Shown here: positions 43,106-52,217 of the stretch, in pieces
Layout of the letters: each line of letters opens with the position of its first letter
Numbering within the stretch: position 1 is the first letter of the stretch
From: an uncultured Pseudodesulfovibrio sp.
GTDB taxonomy: Bacteria > Desulfobacterota > Desulfovibrionia > Desulfovibrionales > Desulfovibrionaceae
Reading direction: 5' to 3'
NCBI RefSeq assembly: GCF_963677845.1
Contig: NZ_OY782498.1
Span: 3,293,518 to 3,357,517 of the forward strand
DNA: 64,000 bases
Made by a program: the position numbers and the translations under genes
Notes under the pieces: generated by a model
Told to the model about the DNA's origin: nothing
What the model saw: the letters and a program-made list of their open reading frames with translations, nothing else
The model's database searches: none

Positions 43106-44530
43106 ATGAAAAGCATCTCACGATTGATCGATCATATCATCTCACGGGTGAATGTTAATCTGAAACCCATTGGTCGGGATGTAGAAAACGCGGTTCGTCG
43201 GTCCATTCGGACTGATAAATTGACCAAGTACTACGCCTATTATGCCCTTTCTATTGATCATCCCTGGTACTTCCGTTTTCAGGAAAGTAATTTGGGGGGG
43301 ACGTATTTTCTTGGAAAATGCGAAGTCGACCGTTCTGTTGTTCTTATGAGCGACATTCGCGGCGATGAACTCAAACCCAAAGGGGCGGTCGCGTGTTTTA
43401 ACGGTATGGAAACTGAACTCTATCAGGATGAAATTATTCAGGTAGTCAACAGTTTCCTTATCAAGACGTTGGTACATAATCATTCCCGAAATTCGGAAAT
43501 TCCTGAGTATTTTCGCATACTCAACACCGTGGCCATGCATTATTCCAATATCCATGGAACAACCACGGAAGGTGCGTATCTCGGAGCTTTTTCCACGGCT
43601 GATCTTTCCGTTTTGCACAACTGTATTTTAGGAGATTTCGCCTATGTTCAGGCTGGAGACCTTTCGCGCAAGACAATCCGGTCCGGGCGCGTCTGGATAC
43701 GGAAGCAGGGTGAATTCGAATTTGACTATGCGCATGACCCATCGATTATTGATCGGTTCGTGACTTATGATGATGAAGGGCAGTTAACCGGGCTTTTTTC
43801 GGATTTCCTTAAAGGACGCCGAAGTGATTTCCTGCCGATGTACGATTCCTTGGCGTTCGAAAGCCCCGTGCCGGTGCCGGACAATGCCTTTTTGAGTCGA
43901 TATGCCGTGGTTAAAGGTTCGAGTTTTCTAGGGGATAATTCGTTGGTCGCACAGCGGGCATATCTTGAGAACGCGAAGCTCGGCCACGGGTCCAATGCTC
44001 AGGAAAATTGTTTTATCATTGATTCTCAACTTGAGGGCCTTGATGTCATCGCCCATGGTGGCAAGCTTACCTACACAAAACTCGGGAACAAAGTTTTTGT
44101 CGGTTTTAATTCCTTCCTGCATGGGGAGAAGTGGAGCCGGATTACCGTGGGAGCCGGGACCATTGTCATGCCGCACACCATTATTGATGCCAAGGAGCCA
44201 ATTGATATTCCCGATAATGTTCTTGTTTGGGGATATATTCGAACTCAGGCGGACCTTGAAGTCCATTCAATGAGTTTGGAAGAATTTTCCAAACGTCGAG
44301 TTATTCGACTGGGAAATTTGAGTTTCAAGGGAGATGGTGGTGCCTTCATCGAAGGATTCCGAGAGCGTATTGAGCACATATTGTTAGAAAACGGCGCGTA
44401 CTATGATGGAGAAAGGCACACACGAGGACATGCGCAAAGAACACAGAGTGTTTCCTACAATTTGTTCCAGCCGTATTTGGCAGGCGAAGAGGAAGCAATG
44501 TTTCCTGCAATTGTTGTAGGGAGCAGATAG
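43106..44530 (+). CDS. Left-handed beta-helix (hexapeptide-repeat) protein
   Basis: 474 residues. The central part (about 270-390) has hexapeptide-type turns: RYAVVKGSSFLGDNSLV, ENAKLGHGSNAQENCFI, GLDVIAHGGKLTYTKLG and WSRITVGAGTIVMPHTII. This suggests an acyltransferase-like trimeric LbH fold. The N-terminal ~250 residues are unassigned. It resembles DUF4954-type hexapeptide proteins in general form; I would not name a reaction. AGGAGAG precedes ATG 43106, and a strong terminator follows the stop. Confidence 0.75.
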   Translation: MKSISRLIDHIISRVNVNLKPIGRDVENAVRRSIRTDKLTKYYAYYALSIDHPWYFRFQESNLGGTYFLGKCEVDRSVVLMSDIRGDELKPKGAVACFNGMETELYQDEIIQVVNSFLIKTLVHNHSRNSEIPEYFRILNTVAMHYSNIHGTTTEGAYLGAFSTADLSVLHNCILGDFAYVQAGDLSRKTIRSGRVWIRKQGEFEFDYAHDPSIIDRFVTYDDEGQLTGLFSDFLKGRRSDFLPMYDSLAFESPVPVPDNAFLSRYAVVKGSSFLGDNSLVAQRAYLENAKLGHGSNAQENCFIIDSQLEGLDVIAHGGKLTYTKLGNKVFVGFNSFLHGEKWSRITVGAGTIVMPHTIIDAKEPIDIPDNVLVWGYIRTQADLEVHSMSLEEFSKRRVIRLGNLSFKGDGGAFIEGFRERIEHILLENGAYYDGERHTRGHAQRTQSVSYNLFQPYLAGEEEAMFPAIVVGSR

Positions 44531-44556
44531 GCCCTATTTATTTGAATAAAAGATAC

Positions 44557-44590
44557 AAGGCTTGCAACATGTCGTTGCAAGCCTTTTTTT
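44557..44590 (+). terminator. Terminator
   Basis: Perfect 12-bp stem AAGGCTTGCAAC / GTTGCAAGCCTT running into seven T. Confidence 0.95.
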
Positions 44591-44694
44591 GTGTGTTTGA
44601 AATGAAATGGGTTTTATGATTAATGTACAGTTACTGGATCGTGATTAAATCGGGGTGCAAGCACCAATCGGGGATATACTTGAGGAGGAGTTCC

Positions 44695-45492
44695 ATGCGT
44701 AAATTTTTGTTTTGTTTGTGTGTCTTTCTGGTCATGCCTGTGTGTGCGCAGGCTGCGTCTGACATTGTAGCCACGTATACGTATTCTGACGGGTCAATGA
44801 TCACATTGGTGACTCGTGATGCTCATCATGTACGGATGGATACGTCGCCGACTTCCTACATGTTGTTGTCGGGCGGGAAGGTGTATTCCGTGACTTGTGA
44901 TGAGAGCGGAGCATGCAATGTCATGGACATGGGCCAGATGGCGGGCATGGCAAGTGGTTTTTCCTCTATGTTTGGTGGTGATGAGGCTGCCGAAACAGAA
45001 TATGATGTTCGGTACGAAAAGACCGGCAGGACCGAAACCGTGGCCGGATATAAGGGCACGGTGTACGAGGCCAAAGTTTATGAGGATGGTAAGATTACCA
45101 GCCGTGAAGAAATGGTTTTGAGTAACCATTCGAACATCAAGAAGCTTTCCGAGGGATGGATTGCCATTGCCGAAGCCCTGACGCAGAGCATGGGTGATTC
45201 CTTTGACGATTCCATGGAAGAGGCCAAAAAGATGGGCTACGGTGGCCTATTACGTTCTGGCAATGACATGCGGTTGACCAGCCTGACCATTCGAAACCTT
45301 GATTCTGCATACTATAAGCTTCCGGCGAATTCCCAACAGGTGCAAATGCAGCAGCCCCCGGCTCAGCAACAATCCGGTGGAGACATGGGGTTGGAAAATG
45401 ACGCCAAGGATATCGGGTACGATGCCAAGGAAGCTACCAAGGATGAAATAAAGTCCGGCCTTCGTGACGCCATTAGCGACATGTTTAATTAG
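44695..45492 (+). CDS. Exported DUF4412-like protein
   Basis: 265 residues with a clear signal peptide (LFCLCVFLVMPVCAQAASD). The mature part has beta-rich segments (IVATYTYSDGSMITLVTRD, YMLLSGGKVYSV), a methionine/glycine-rich stretch (MDMGQMAGMASGF) and a glutamine-rich linker (QMQQPPAQQQ) before an acidic helical tail. The pattern resembles DUF4412 exported proteins. ATG 44695 has GAGGAGG upstream; the frame back to 44623 is not used. Function unknown, cell location periplasm or surface. Confidence 0.7.
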   Translation: MRKFLFCLCVFLVMPVCAQAASDIVATYTYSDGSMITLVTRDAHHVRMDTSPTSYMLLSGGKVYSVTCDESGACNVMDMGQMAGMASGFSSMFGGDEAAETEYDVRYEKTGRTETVAGYKGTVYEAKVYEDGKITSREEMVLSNHSNIKKLSEGWIAIAEALTQSMGDSFDDSMEEAKKMGYGGLLRSGNDMRLTSLTIRNLDSAYYKLPANSQQVQMQQPPAQQQSGGDMGLENDAKDIGYDAKEATKDEIKSGLRDAISDMFN

Positions 45493-45513
45493 GTCCAATT
45501 CTGAAGGACAGTT

Positions 45514-45546
45514 AAGAGCCCTGTGGTTTATACTACGGGGCTTTTC
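45514..45546 (+). terminator. Weak terminator
   Basis: AAGAGCCCTGT / ACGGGGCTTTT imperfect hairpin with an internal loop, ending in TTTT. It lies after the DUF4412-like gene. Confidence 0.55.
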
Positions 45547-45706
45547 CTGTGGTAAACATCCGCTGTGATTCAGTGCAATCGGTTGACCTCTTTGATATTC
45601 ACATTTATTCCGTTGGTAGCTTGAATGCCAATGCCCTGTCTGAAGGGGCGTAAACACGGTGGCAGTATCACAAGCAGCTGACATCCCTAAGTCAAGGAGT
45701 GGTCTA

Positions 45707-46111
45707 TTGCCTGATATCAAAGAACTCATTCGATTGGCGACCGAGGCTCGCGATATGGCATATGCTCCGTATTCCAATCATCCAGTGGGCGTTGCTCTGG
45801 TAACGGATACGGGCGATATATACACTGGCTGCAATGTTGAAAACGCGGCTTATCCGCTAGGCTGTTGCGCTGAACAGTCAGCCATAAGCGCTATGGTGCG
45901 CGGTGGTGGTCGCGTCATTCGCGAGATCGTAATTGTTGGGCCGTCCCGGGACGTTTGTACGCCGTGCGGCGGTTGTCGTCAGCGCATACGTGAATTTTCC
46001 ACCCCGGACACCATTGCTTATTCCTGCAACAGCGAGCGTGTACTTTTGACCATGACTTTGGATGAATTGCTGCCCCATTCTTTCGGGCCGGGAAACCTCA
46101 ACAAAAAATAA
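45707..46111 (+). CDS. cdd: Cytidine deaminase
   Basis: Zinc-dependent deamination of cytidine and deoxycytidine to uridine and deoxyuridine. 134 residues, the usual homotetrameric length. The zinc site is CNVENAAYPLGCCAEQ (catalytic Glu in CAE) and PCGGCRQ. The start is taken as TTG 45707 because AAGGAG lies seven bases upstream and the length then fits the family; a GTG at 45659 would add 16 residues before any homology. First gene of the salvage operon cdd-deoC-deoA-deoB, two bases from deoC. Confidence 0.92.
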   Translation: MPDIKELIRLATEARDMAYAPYSNHPVGVALVTDTGDIYTGCNVENAAYPLGCCAEQSAISAMVRGGGRVIREIVIVGPSRDVCTPCGGCRQRIREFSTPDTIAYSCNSERVLLTMTLDELLPHSFGPGNLNKK

Positions 46112-46113
46112 AA

Positions 46114-46932
46114 ATGAACGACATATTGAAAAAATTGGTGGCCGAGGCGCAACACATCGCGGCCAATGAAGAGTTTGCTTTGCGAACCCTTGCCTCCATG
46201 GACCTGACGTCTTTGGGCGAAAACGACACTGATGACACGATTAAAGATCTATGCTCTCGCGCTGTGTGCTCGGCAGGGCATGTCGCTGCCGTCTGTGTGT
46301 ATGACAGATTTGTCCCGCTTGCGCTCAAGGAGCTGGAGGGCACATGTGTCCGTGTGGCTACGGTTTGCAATTTCCCTCATGGCGGAGCAGATGCGGCCAA
46401 GGCTGTTGCCGAGGCCAGAGAACAGGTCAATATGGGGGTGCATGAAGTGGATGTGGTCATGCCATACAAACGGTTCAAGTCCGGCGACGAAGACACCGCC
46501 AGTGCATTGATCGAACAGGTTCGTGTGGTTTGTGGTGAAGATGTCAAACTCAAGGTCATCCTTGAAACAAGCCAGCTCCAGTCCTTACGCATTATTGAAG
46601 CCGCTAGTCGAGCCGCTATCGAGGCTGGTGCCGATTTCATCAAGACTTCCACCGGCAAGGTGCCGGGTGGGGCAACTCTTGAAGTCGCTGCCGTTATGCT
46701 TTCGGTCATCAAGGAAATGCAGCCCAATACCAACCGGCCCCTCGGTTTCAAGCCTTCAGGCGGCCTCAAAACCGTGTCAGACAGCGCTGGATTTCTCTAC
46801 CTTGCCGATCAGATCATGGGACAGGGCTGGGCCACTCCTCAAACCCTTCGTTTCGGAGCCAGTGGCATCCTCAATGATGTCCTTAAGGAACTCAACTTGA
46901 ACAGTGTCCCTAACGAAAAACACGACTACTAA
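46114..46932 (+). CDS. deoC: Deoxyribose-phosphate aldolase
   Basis: Cleaves 2-deoxyribose 5-phosphate to glyceraldehyde 3-phosphate and acetaldehyde through a Schiff base. 272 residues, class I DeoC. The Schiff-base lysine lies in LKVILETSQL, the second active-site lysine in DFIKTSTGKVPGG, and GFKPSGGLKT near the C-terminus binds phosphate. It lies two bases after cdd. The acetaldehyde produced might be oxidised by enzymes such as the AOR at 30958, but that link is speculative. Confidence 0.95.
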   Translation: MNDILKKLVAEAQHIAANEEFALRTLASMDLTSLGENDTDDTIKDLCSRAVCSAGHVAAVCVYDRFVPLALKELEGTCVRVATVCNFPHGGADAAKAVAEAREQVNMGVHEVDVVMPYKRFKSGDEDTASALIEQVRVVCGEDVKLKVILETSQLQSLRIIEAASRAAIEAGADFIKTSTGKVPGGATLEVAAVMLSVIKEMQPNTNRPLGFKPSGGLKTVSDSAGFLYLADQIMGQGWATPQTLRFGASGILNDVLKELNLNSVPNEKHDY

Positions 46933-46982
46933 ACACTCGTCAACACAACGAATAAAAAAACAAACTCCCTCCCTCATCCAAT

Positions 46983-47030
46983 CAGCGCGAATGCGCTCAC
47001 AAAAAGTTGAGGAAAAGGATGGGATAGGCG
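46983..47030 (+). repeat. Shortened GCGA-box repeat before deoA
   Basis: AGCGC-GAAT-GCGCT palindrome, then CACAAAAAGTTGAGGAAAAGG. This matches the first part of the elements at 26930 and 63600 but lacks the large hairpin. The only purine-rich stretch before deoA lies inside it. Confidence 0.6.
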
Positions 47031-47037
47031 CCTCCCC

Positions 47038-48369
47038 ATGAAATTTATACCGCAGGAAATAATCCGCAAAAAACGGGACGGATATCCGCTCGACAAATCC
47101 GACATCGAATCCATGGTGCGCGGCATCACGGATGAATCCGTTTCCGAAAGTCAAGTGGCGGCATTTGCCATGGCCGTGTTTTTTCAAGGCATGTCCATGC
47201 AGGAACGTATTGACCTGACTGTCGCCATGAAAAATTCGGGCACGGTCATCGATTGGCCGAGTTTGGGTTTTGAATCCGGGGTGGTGGACAAACATTCCAC
47301 GGGCGGCGTGGGCGATAAAGTCAGTCTGATTCTCGGCCCATTGGCTGCGGCATGCGGTGCCTTTGTTCCCATGATTTCTGGGCGTGGCCTTGGGCATACA
47401 GGCGGTACACTCGATAAATTTGATGCTATTCCGGGCTATGATACGACTCCTGACCTTGAGACTTTTGTCACTGTGACGCGAGAAGCAGGTTGTGCCATTA
47501 TCGGTCAGACCTCGGACCTCGCCCCCGCAGATAGGCGGCTGTATTCCATTCGTGATGTCACAGCGACCGTGGAATCTATCGACCTCATCACGGCGTCCAT
47601 CCTGTCCAAGAAATTGGCGGCGGGGTTGCAGGGATTGGTCATGGATGTGAAATATGGTTCCGGTGCGTTCATGGAAAAATATGAGGATGCCAAAGCACTT
47701 GCCGAATCCATCGCCCATGTTGCCGCGGGTGCAGGTGTGCCGACAGTGGCCTTGCTCACGGATATGAATGAAGTACTGGGTCATAGCGTTGGCAATGCGC
47801 TGGAAATGCAGGAAGCCGTGGATTTTTTGACAGGTAAATATCGCGATTCGAGATTGACGCAGATTGTGTTCGCTCTGACTGGTGAAATGCTGATTCTTGC
47901 CGGACTGGCAAAGGACATCGGCGAAGCCACCATAAAAATGAACGCGGCTCTCGATTTAGGCACAGCAGCCGATTGTTTTGGCACAATGGTAAAGGGGCTG
48001 GGTGGTCCTGTGGATTTCGTGCAAAAGGCTGCGGAGTATCTCGATGTGGCTCCTGTGGAGATGGCTGTGTACCCGGAAAGTGCCGGGTTCGTGACGGCCA
48101 TGGACAATCGCGCTGTGGGCATGACTCTGGTGGCCATGAAGGGTGGGCGTATCCGTGGGGATCAGTCCATTGATTACGGTGTGGGCATGACGAATTTCGC
48201 CCATGTCGGTGATAAAGTCGGACCGGATGAACCGCTATGCAGAGTGTTCGCACGCGATGAGGAACAGGCGAATATGGCGACGGAGCGTATCCGTGAAGCC
48301 GTGCAGGTTTGCCCGGATTGTCCGGCAGATCGGCCTGTGGTGGCAGAGCGTATTACAGGGGTTGCATAG
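47038..48369 (+). CDS. deoA: Thymidine / pyrimidine-nucleoside phosphorylase
   Basis: Phosphorolysis of thymidine and deoxyuridine to free base and deoxyribose 1-phosphate. 443 residues, DeoA-like from the first residues (PQEIIRKKRDGYPLDKSDI). The phosphate/pyrimidine site motifs VDKHSTGGVGD, SGRGLGHTGGTLDK and IGQTSDLAPADRRLY are present. ATG 47038 fits the homology start but has only AGGAAAAGGA 16 bases or more upstream, inside the repeat. The deoB ATG follows the stop directly. Confidence 0.94.
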   Translation: MKFIPQEIIRKKRDGYPLDKSDIESMVRGITDESVSESQVAAFAMAVFFQGMSMQERIDLTVAMKNSGTVIDWPSLGFESGVVDKHSTGGVGDKVSLILGPLAAACGAFVPMISGRGLGHTGGTLDKFDAIPGYDTTPDLETFVTVTREAGCAIIGQTSDLAPADRRLYSIRDVTATVESIDLITASILSKKLAAGLQGLVMDVKYGSGAFMEKYEDAKALAESIAHVAAGAGVPTVALLTDMNEVLGHSVGNALEMQEAVDFLTGKYRDSRLTQIVFALTGEMLILAGLAKDIGEATIKMNAALDLGTAADCFGTMVKGLGGPVDFVQKAAEYLDVAPVEMAVYPESAGFVTAMDNRAVGMTLVAMKGGRIRGDQSIDYGVGMTNFAHVGDKVGPDEPLCRVFARDEEQANMATERIREAVQVCPDCPADRPVVAERITGVA

Positions 48370-49590
48370 ATGGGACGCGCGTTTATTCTCGTGCTGGACA
48401 GCCTTGGTATTGGCTGGGCGCCGGACGCTCACCGTTTTGGTGATGCCGGTGCCGACACTCTTGGGCATATTGCCGAAAAATGCGCACGGGGTGAGGCTGA
48501 TCAGGACGGTCTTCGGTCCGGTCCGTTGAATCTGCCGTGCCTGAGCTCTCTCGGCCTTGGACTGGCTGCCCAACTGGTGACGGGGACAGTGCCTCCCGGT
48601 CTGACATCGCCGGTTTTGCGTGGTCGGTTCGCGGCGGCAAATGAAATAAGTCTTGGCAAAGATACCCCGAGCGGTCATTGGGAAATGGCTGGGGTGCCGG
48701 TTCGCTTTGAATGGGGCTATTTCCCTCCTGAATATCCAAGTTTCCCTGAAACGTTGATTGCCGAGATTGTTGAAAAGGGCAATTTGCCAGGAATTTTGGG
48801 TAACTGTCACGCATCGGGGACGGAAATCATCGCCCGACTTGGCGAAGAACATATTCAGTCAGGCAAACCCATTTGTTATACCTCGGCTGATTCGGTTTTT
48901 CAGATTGCGGCCCATGAAGAACACTTCGGGCTGGATCGATTGTTCGCGCTCTGTGAACTCGTGCGAAAATTATTGGAAGGTTATAATATAGGGCGAGTCA
49001 TTGCCCGTCCGTTTATCGGGGAACTGGGAGCGTTTACACGAACGGCCAACCGTCGGGATTATTCTCTGCCACCACCGTCTCAGACTTTGCTTGATAAGCT
49101 CAAGGCTGCGGGTCGAGAGGTCGTTTCCGTGGGTAAAATTGCCGATATTTTTGCACACCAAGGCCTGACGAAAAAGGTCAAGGCGCCGGACTCAGACGGC
49201 CTGTTTGATCTGCTGGAAGATGAAGTCGAGAATGCGCCGGATGGTTCGCTTACCTTTGTGAATTTTGTGGAGTTCGATTCTGAATGGGGACATCGTCGGA
49301 ATGTAACCGGATATGCCGCCGCATTGGAACGAATCGATAAACGAGTGTCTGGGTTGACCAGTCGTCTTCGGCCCAGTGATTTGGCGATCATTACTGCGGA
49401 CCATGGTTGCGACCCCACCTGGCAGGGAAGCGATCATACTCGCGAGTGCGTGCCGGTGCTCCTGTTTGGACCGGAGGTGCTGCCGGGAGCCGATGGCATG
49501 CGTGAGACCTTCGCGGATGTGGGGCAGACCGTTGCCATACACCTTGGCATTGAACCGTTGGGCGAGGGGGCGGCCATTCCCTTGAGCTAG
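48370..49590 (+). CDS. deoB: Phosphopentomutase
   Basis: Converts (deoxy)ribose 1-phosphate to the 5-phosphate, feeding DeoC. 406 residues, alkaline-phosphatase superfamily with two manganese ions. Motifs: [66 protein letters not shown]. The start abuts the deoA stop. Last gene of the operon, with an imperfect hairpin after it. Confidence 0.95.
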   Translation: MGRAFILVLDSLGIGWAPDAHRFGDAGADTLGHIAEKCARGEADQDGLRSGPLNLPCLSSLGLGLAAQLVTGTVPPGLTSPVLRGRFAAANEISLGKDTPSGHWEMAGVPVRFEWGYFPPEYPSFPETLIAEIVEKGNLPGILGNCHASGTEIIARLGEEHIQSGKPICYTSADSVFQIAAHEEHFGLDRLFALCELVRKLLEGYNIGRVIARPFIGELGAFTRTANRRDYSLPPPSQTLLDKLKAAGREVVSVGKIADIFAHQGLTKKVKAPDSDGLFDLLEDEVENAPDGSLTFVNFVEFDSEWGHRRNVTGYAAALERIDKRVSGLTSRLRPSDLAIITADHGCDPTWQGSDHTRECVPVLLFGPEVLPGADGMRETFADVGQTVAIHLGIEPLGEGAAIPLS

Positions 49591-49611
49591 GTGACATCCT
49601 TTTTCGTAAAA

Positions 49612-49642
49612 AAAGGCCCCGCCCGCATGGGCAGAGCCTTTG
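49612..49642. terminator. Imperfect hairpin after deoB
   Basis: AAAGGC and GCCC pair with GGGC and GCCTTT across an internal loop, between the convergent deoB and SPFH genes. The adjacent A run would act as a T run for the minus strand. Confidence 0.6.
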
Positions 49643-49662
49643 AATGACGATGATGTGAGTGG

Positions 49663-50670
49663 TTATTCCACAGCGAAGCCGCCAACAGACTGAGCAGTCT
49701 GTTGTGGGGCAGCGGTTTTTTGGGATTTGGTTGTGGGGCTGACCGATGTCTTCTTGATGATTTCGGTTGCCGCTGCCACCATGCCGCCCATGTTGGCGAG
49801 GTCTGTCGGGATGATCATGGTGTTGTTCTCTTTGGCGAGGTTGCCGAATTCATCGATGTATTGTTCGGCCACCTTGAGGTTCATGGCCTCGGCGCCGCCA
49901 GGCATGTTCATAACCTCGGCCACTTTTTGCAGGCCTTGTGCCGTAGCATCGGCAACGAGCAGGATTTCCTGAGCACGACCTTGGGCTTCGTTGATGCGTT
50001 TCTGTTTTTCACCTTCGGATACCTGCACAGCTTCCTGCTTTAAGCCTTCACTTCGGTTGATACGCGACTGACGGTCTCCTTCGGAAATAGCAATTTCCGC
50101 ACGCTTTTCACGTTCGGCTCTCATCTGCTGTTCCATTGCAGTCATGACCGTGCTGGGAGGCGTGATATCTTTGATTTCATAGCGCATGACCTTGATACCC
50201 CATTCCTGTGCGGCCTCGTCTACGGCCAGCACGACAGATGAGTTGATGGTCTCACGTTCTTCGAATGTCTTGTCCAGATCGATTTTTCCGATGGCTGATC
50301 TCAGCGATGTCTGGGCCAGCTGCGAGGCTGCGATGTAGTAGTTTTCAATGCCATAACAGGACTTTTTGGCATCAATGACTCGGATGTACAGCACGCCGTC
50401 AATGGTTACGGATACGTTGTCACGGGTAATGCAGCTTTGGGCCGGGATATCCATGACCTCTTCCTTGAGACTGCGTTTATACGCAATCTTGTCGATGAAC
50501 GGGATCAGGATATGCAGTCCCGCGCTGAGGCTTTTAGAGTATTTACCGAGTCGTTCGACAACAAAGTGGCTTTTTTGCGGCACCACGACAGCCGTTTTGA
50601 TGATCAAGGTGATCAAAATCAGAACAAAGACAACGGCTGTTATCAGGGAAGTCAGGGTTGCGGGATCCAT
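49663..50670 (-). CDS. SPFH/Band 7 membrane scaffold protein (QmcA/stomatin-like)
   Basis: 335 residues: an N-terminal membrane segment (ITAVVFVLILITLII), then the SPFH domain (HFVVERLGKYSKSLSAGLHILIPFIDKI, described by position about 35-62, and ITPPSTVMTAMEQQMRAERE), a coiled coil and an alanine/glutamine-rich tail. It forms oligomeric scaffolds in the inner membrane and is usually linked to protease control and membrane microdomains. It lies one base from the upstream NfeD gene, the conserved NfeD-SPFH partnership. Confidence 0.92.
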   Translation of the reverse strand: MDPATLTSLITAVVFVLILITLIIKTAVVVPQKSHFVVERLGKYSKSLSAGLHILIPFIDKIAYKRSLKEEVMDIPAQSCITRDNVSVTIDGVLYIRVIDAKKSCYGIENYYIAASQLAQTSLRSAIGKIDLDKTFEERETINSSVVLAVDEAAQEWGIKVMRYEIKDITPPSTVMTAMEQQMRAEREKRAEIAISEGDRQSRINRSEGLKQEAVQVSEGEKQKRINEAQGRAQEILLVADATAQGLQKVAEVMNMPGGAEAMNLKVAEQYIDEFGNLAKENNTMIIPTDLANMGGMVAAATEIIKKTSVSPTTKSQKTAAPQQTAQSVGGFAVE

Positions 50671-50671
50671 A

Positions 50672-51133
50672 TTAGTTCTCCTTTTTTACAATAAAGGCGT
50701 TGGGGTCTTTTTCGTCACGATGACTGATGCGTACCATGTCACCTGTTTCCACAGAATCATCGCATCGGGCTGACCAAAAGGAGCCGAGATACTTGATGCG
50801 TCCAGCCTGTGGTGGATGAATTGCCTCTACAACTTCGCACTGTGCACCAATTGCTGCGTCTTCATCTTCTTCATCCGAGGAGGAGTCTCCGGCAAAGGTG
50901 TCGGCCATGGTCTTGCGAAGCAGGAGGAGCAGAGCCAGGGATGATGCTCCGAACACGATAATCTGCATTTGCAGCGAAAATCCGAAAAAAGCAGTGACCC
51001 CGGCAATGATCGCGCCTACGCCAAAGAATATGACGATGAAGGCGGGCATCACGAATTCTGCCACGAGAAAGGCCACACCTACACCGAGCCAGATGAGCCA
51101 GAGTATGTTTTCCATTGAGTTGAAATATTCCAT
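50672..51133 (-). CDS. NfeD family membrane protein
   Basis: 153 residues: membrane segments at the N-terminus (LWLIWLGVGVAFLVAEFVM, AFIVIFFGVGAIIAGVTAF, MQIIVFGASSLALLLLL), an acidic linker (DSSSDEEDED) and a C-terminal OB-fold (IGAQCEVVEAI, GRIKYLGSFWSARC, GDMVRISHRD). It is the short, protease-less NfeD form that partners the following SPFH gene. ATG 51133 has AGGAGG upstream. Confidence 0.92.
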   Translation of the reverse strand: MEYFNSMENILWLIWLGVGVAFLVAEFVMPAFIVIFFGVGAIIAGVTAFFGFSLQMQIIVFGASSLALLLLLRKTMADTFAGDSSSDEEDEDAAIGAQCEVVEAIHPPQAGRIKYLGSFWSARCDDSVETGDMVRISHRDEKDPNAFIVKKEN

Positions 51134-51308
51134 TGGGCCTCCTGATTAGAAAAAAGTAATACCGCTCCTGTGTGGTTTTGTCGATACCAATACCGTTCCA
51201 GTTGTATGGAGGCTGTGCATCTTCTTTCTCTTTCTTGCCTATAGGTTCAAGCTGGTATACCGTGCCTTCGCTTCAGTAATGCTGAAGACATAAACACAGT
51301 AGAATAAT

Positions 51309-51761
51309 ATGAAAATCCGAATATCCCTTATAGGTCTCTTTTTCCTTCTTGCTGTGCTGCCTTCCAAGGCCAGTGAACCGGATTACATGGCGCTTATGGC
51401 CCATGATTCCGAAATCAAAGCCATTGCCACGGTTTCTCAGGTTCGACAGATGCGTGGCAATCGAGATGGTACGTTTACCCGTGTTTCTTTCAAGCGGGTA
51501 TATGCGGTCACGCCCTATACTCCCAAAGTTTTTATAGGTGCATGCAAGATCTTGAACTACGCATGGCAAAAACGGTCCAAAGATATCATCTACATTAAGC
51601 CCAAAGTGGGGCAGAAAGTGTATGTGACCGTGTCTTCAAACGGAGGGGCCATCACCAGCTTTACTCGGCTGACACCGGAGTTGGACTATGCGGTTCGGAA
51701 GGAACCGTTTCGGGTGGAGTATACCCACGGCAAGGCTGTCATTCTGCCCCCTATCGAATAG
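51309..51761 (+). CDS. Small exported protein of unknown function
   Basis: 150 residues with a signal peptide (ISLIGLFFLLAVLPSKAS). The mature part is basic and beta-rich (IKAIATVSQVRQM, TRVSFKRVYAV, QKVYVTVSSNGGAITSF) and has one cysteine (IGACKIL). No family recognised. The ribosome site is weak (GTAGAATAAT). It is separate from the arsR operon that follows. Confidence 0.65.
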   Translation: MKIRISLIGLFFLLAVLPSKASEPDYMALMAHDSEIKAIATVSQVRQMRGNRDGTFTRVSFKRVYAVTPYTPKVFIGACKILNYAWQKRSKDIIYIKPKVGQKVYVTVSSNGGAITSFTRLTPELDYAVRKEPFRVEYTHGKAVILPPIE

Positions 51762-51811
51762 TCTTCACCAGATTTTTATGATCCAATGAGGCGAAATTAC
51801 ATATGAGCCTC

Positions 51812-51839
51812 TTGACTTTGGACAACGGTTGGCTATATT
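51812..51839 (+). promoter_or_regulatory. Candidate sigma-70 promoter of the arsR operon
   Basis: TTGACT (51812-51817), 16 bases, TATATT (51834-51839), 29 bases before ATG 51869. It argues against the alternative start at 51803. Confidence 0.6.
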
Positions 51840-51868
51840 GCCAAGTGAACGTCACGGAGAAAGCCTTT

Positions 51869-52171
51869 ATGAAACAAGACATAGTCACACAACAGCAGTT
51901 TGAAGAGCGAGCCAACGTGGTCAAGGCCATGGCGCATCCCTCTCGGCTGATGATGATCGACGAACTCTCCCGGGGAGAGCGGTGCGTGTGTGACCTGCGT
52001 GACTTGGTGGGCGCGGATATTTCCACGGTGTCCAAGCACCTCACTGTGCTCAAGAAAGTGGGGATTGTGGAAGATGAAAAACGTGGCAAAAATGTCTATT
52101 ATCGTCTGAAAGTTCCGTGTGTTCTTAATTTCTTCCAGTGCATTGAGTCTGTGCTGGCTGCAAGTAAGTAA
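51869..52171 (+). CDS. ArsR/SmtB-family metalloregulator
   Basis: A 100-residue winged-helix repressor: VVKAMAHPSRLMMIDEL, then the metal-binding box ERCVCDL with C39 and C41, and the recognition helix ADISTVSKHLTVLKKVGIV. A CVC box is the trivalent arsenic/antimony site of classical ArsR; other thiophilic ligands are possible. The likely promoter at 51812-51839 supports ATG 51869. It is the first gene of a five-gene operon and is expected to autorepress until ligand binds. Confidence 0.88.
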   Translation: MKQDIVTQQQFEERANVVKAMAHPSRLMMIDELSRGERCVCDLRDLVGADISTVSKHLTVLKKVGIVEDEKRGKNVYYRLKVPCVLNFFQCIESVLAASK

Positions 52172-52217
52172 TATTTTTTTGTTTAAACATTTGGCGAAAA
52201 CGCCAAGCGAGGGTGAT

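Noticed and set aside
47756-48253. Long minus-strand frame opposite deoA, and similar frames opposite deoB and the M16C gene
   Set aside because: They are antisense shadows of well-identified enzymes in higher-GC coding sequence.
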